From Setomelanomma holmii (taxonomy: Eukaryota > Ascomycota > Dothideomycetes > Pleosporales > Phaeosphaeriaceae), in the NCBI GenBank assembly GCA_010015745.1, contig ML978406.1:1-17352 (forward strand): a DNA stretch of 17,352 nt, given 5' to 3'. Every line of letters begins with the position of its first letter. Positions within the stretch are counted from its first letter, which is position 1. A program made the translations under genes and the position numbers. Below, piece after piece: positions 16,332 to 17,352 of this stretch. The notes below the pieces were generated by a model. The model was given only the letters and a program-made list of their open reading frames with translations. It did not search any database and was not told the DNA's origin.

Positions 16332-17352
16332 TTATTTGAAACCTAGAGGTCTAACAAGACCCTTGTCATCCTTACAAGGCCTAAGGAGTAGTCTCTTTAG
16401 TTATTTCAACACAAGGATAAAGCAGTTTCTCATGGAATATGGGAACACTGTGATCTATCAGTCTCTACGCCGCCTGCTCTTCATCTAGAACCTGAGCGCC
16501 CTATGCTTCCTGAAGGGGATCTCACATCAGAGATTCTCCAAGCACAGCGCATGAAGCTCAGTAAGTAGGAATGGAAGTACAAGGATTAGTACTAGAAGGA
16601 CAAAGCTCTTAAGGAGATCTGCACTAACGTTGCATCAACAATCTCTACTTCGTTGGTTCTGCTTATCTAGAATGAGACAACTGCACATGCACGACTCGTC
16701 AAACTTAAAGCCCACATAGCTCTATCTGACCCTACCTAGAGGAGAGAGCTTAGGGCAAAATATGACGCTCTACAATCGCTAAAACTACGCAATACCAGCA
16801 TTAACAAATGGCTAGACGAATAGATACGTATCACTAATCTTATAGCTACACTTGATATGCCTAAGATAAAAGGAGGACAGGTCTAAGAAGAATTTCTTGT
16901 CACTGCCAACAAGGTACATGGAACCTGGGTCACAGCTGAGCTCCGCAAGCTCTTAGATCTGCAAGAGAAAGATTCAGATCTACCAACAATCACTACGCTA
17001 GTTGCCAGCTTTAGGCAGTTTCTCCGCATCATTAAGCCGCAAGGACCTACACTTAGCTCCTTTAGCGCCTCTCTTGGCATTGCTGACGGCATTGGGTCAA
17101 ATAACAAGGCCAATACCACCAAGGAAGGACCTAGCCAGAAGCATCAAGCAAACCAGAATCAACCACTATGCAAATGCATCTGTCTGGAGGAACACTAGTA
17201 CAGCATCTGTCTATATCTCAACCCTGCAGCTTGCCTAGCAGGATAGACATCAGACCAACAGATTGAAGCCAAGTTTGAAAAGGCTAAGAAGAATCCTAAG
17301 ATTGCTAAGCAGCTTCAGAGAGCTGTAGACAGGCAAAGCGCAAAGGCTACAC
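16332..17352 (+). pseudogene. Copia gag reading frame with RIP-like stops, running off the window
   Basis: One frame (codons starting at positions divisible by 3) reads as a Ty1/Copia Gag throughout. Blocks in order are VILTRPKE, FQHKDKAVSHGIWEHCDLS (16404-16460), DLTSEILQAQRM, ARLVKLKAHIALSDPT, RRELRAKYDALQSLK, INKWLDE, VHGTWVTAELRKLLDLQEKD and LPTITTLVASFRQFLR. A zinc-knuckle-like CKCICLEEH...CLYLNPAA follows (17169-17231), then QIEAKFEKAKKNPKIAKQL, typical of the post-knuckle segment. In-frame stops are 16344, 16389, 16398, 16566, 16587, 16593, 16668, 16737, 16821, 17196 and 17244 (all TAG) and 16884 (TAA). No frameshift is needed. The true start is not determined. Pol would follow beyond the window. 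Dead element. Confidence 0.85.

Noticed and set aside
16332..17352. TAG read as an amino acid (recoding)
   Set aside because: Core genes nearby end normally, the adjacent pogo relic also carries TGA and TAA, and RIP explains the TAG excess without recoding.

Overview
This is nuclear DNA of a filamentous ascomycete. Five protein genes are interrupted by, or consist of exons around, very short introns: five introns of 45-55 nt with GT..AG ends and CTAAY or CTGAC branch sites 10-20 nt before the acceptor. The gene content is fungal (Ugo1, Rrp15, Yah1-type ferredoxin, SRP54, a Ca3427-like protein), and the right edge holds transposon relics with a RIP-like (repeat-induced point mutation) stop pattern, typical of Pezizomycotina. 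A Dothideomycete would fit, but the sequence alone does not prove the class.

Left part (1-6453, accessory genes). A monocarboxylate-porter-type MFS transporter (579-1946, +) converges on a flavin-containing monooxygenase (2166-3800, -). The monooxygenase diverges from a periplasmic-binding-protein-like Ca3427 homologue (4099-5158, +) across about 300 bp. Both proteins of this divergent pair start with a mitochondrial-type presequence. Next comes a decayed HxxxD acyltransferase (5474-6453), with a 1-nt frameshift, an in-frame stop and a large internal deletion.

Middle (6454-9528). About 3 kb has no gene that I can support. It holds several short tandem repeats, a pair of direct repeats exactly 150 bp apart, and a block of nested inverted repeats built around CTATCG / CCGATAG.

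Right-centre (9529-15152, conserved core genes). Two head-to-head pairs share short promoters. Ugo1 (mitochondrial fusion, -) and the mitochondrial [2Fe-2S] ferredoxin (+) share 228 bp. Rrp15 (60S ribosome assembly, -) and SRP54 (+) share 208 bp. The ferredoxin and Rrp15 converge.

Right edge (15153-17352, transposon graveyard). There are two tandem copies of a probable terminal region that differ almost only by G:C to A:T transitions, then a broken pogo/Fot1-type transposase. The transposase is interrupted at about 16015 by the 5' end of a Ty1/Copia retrotransposon whose gag reading frame runs off the window. Twelve in-frame stops are visible in that gag, all TAG except one TAA, the pattern expected from CpA-directed RIP. 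No tRNA, rRNA or CRISPR was seen.
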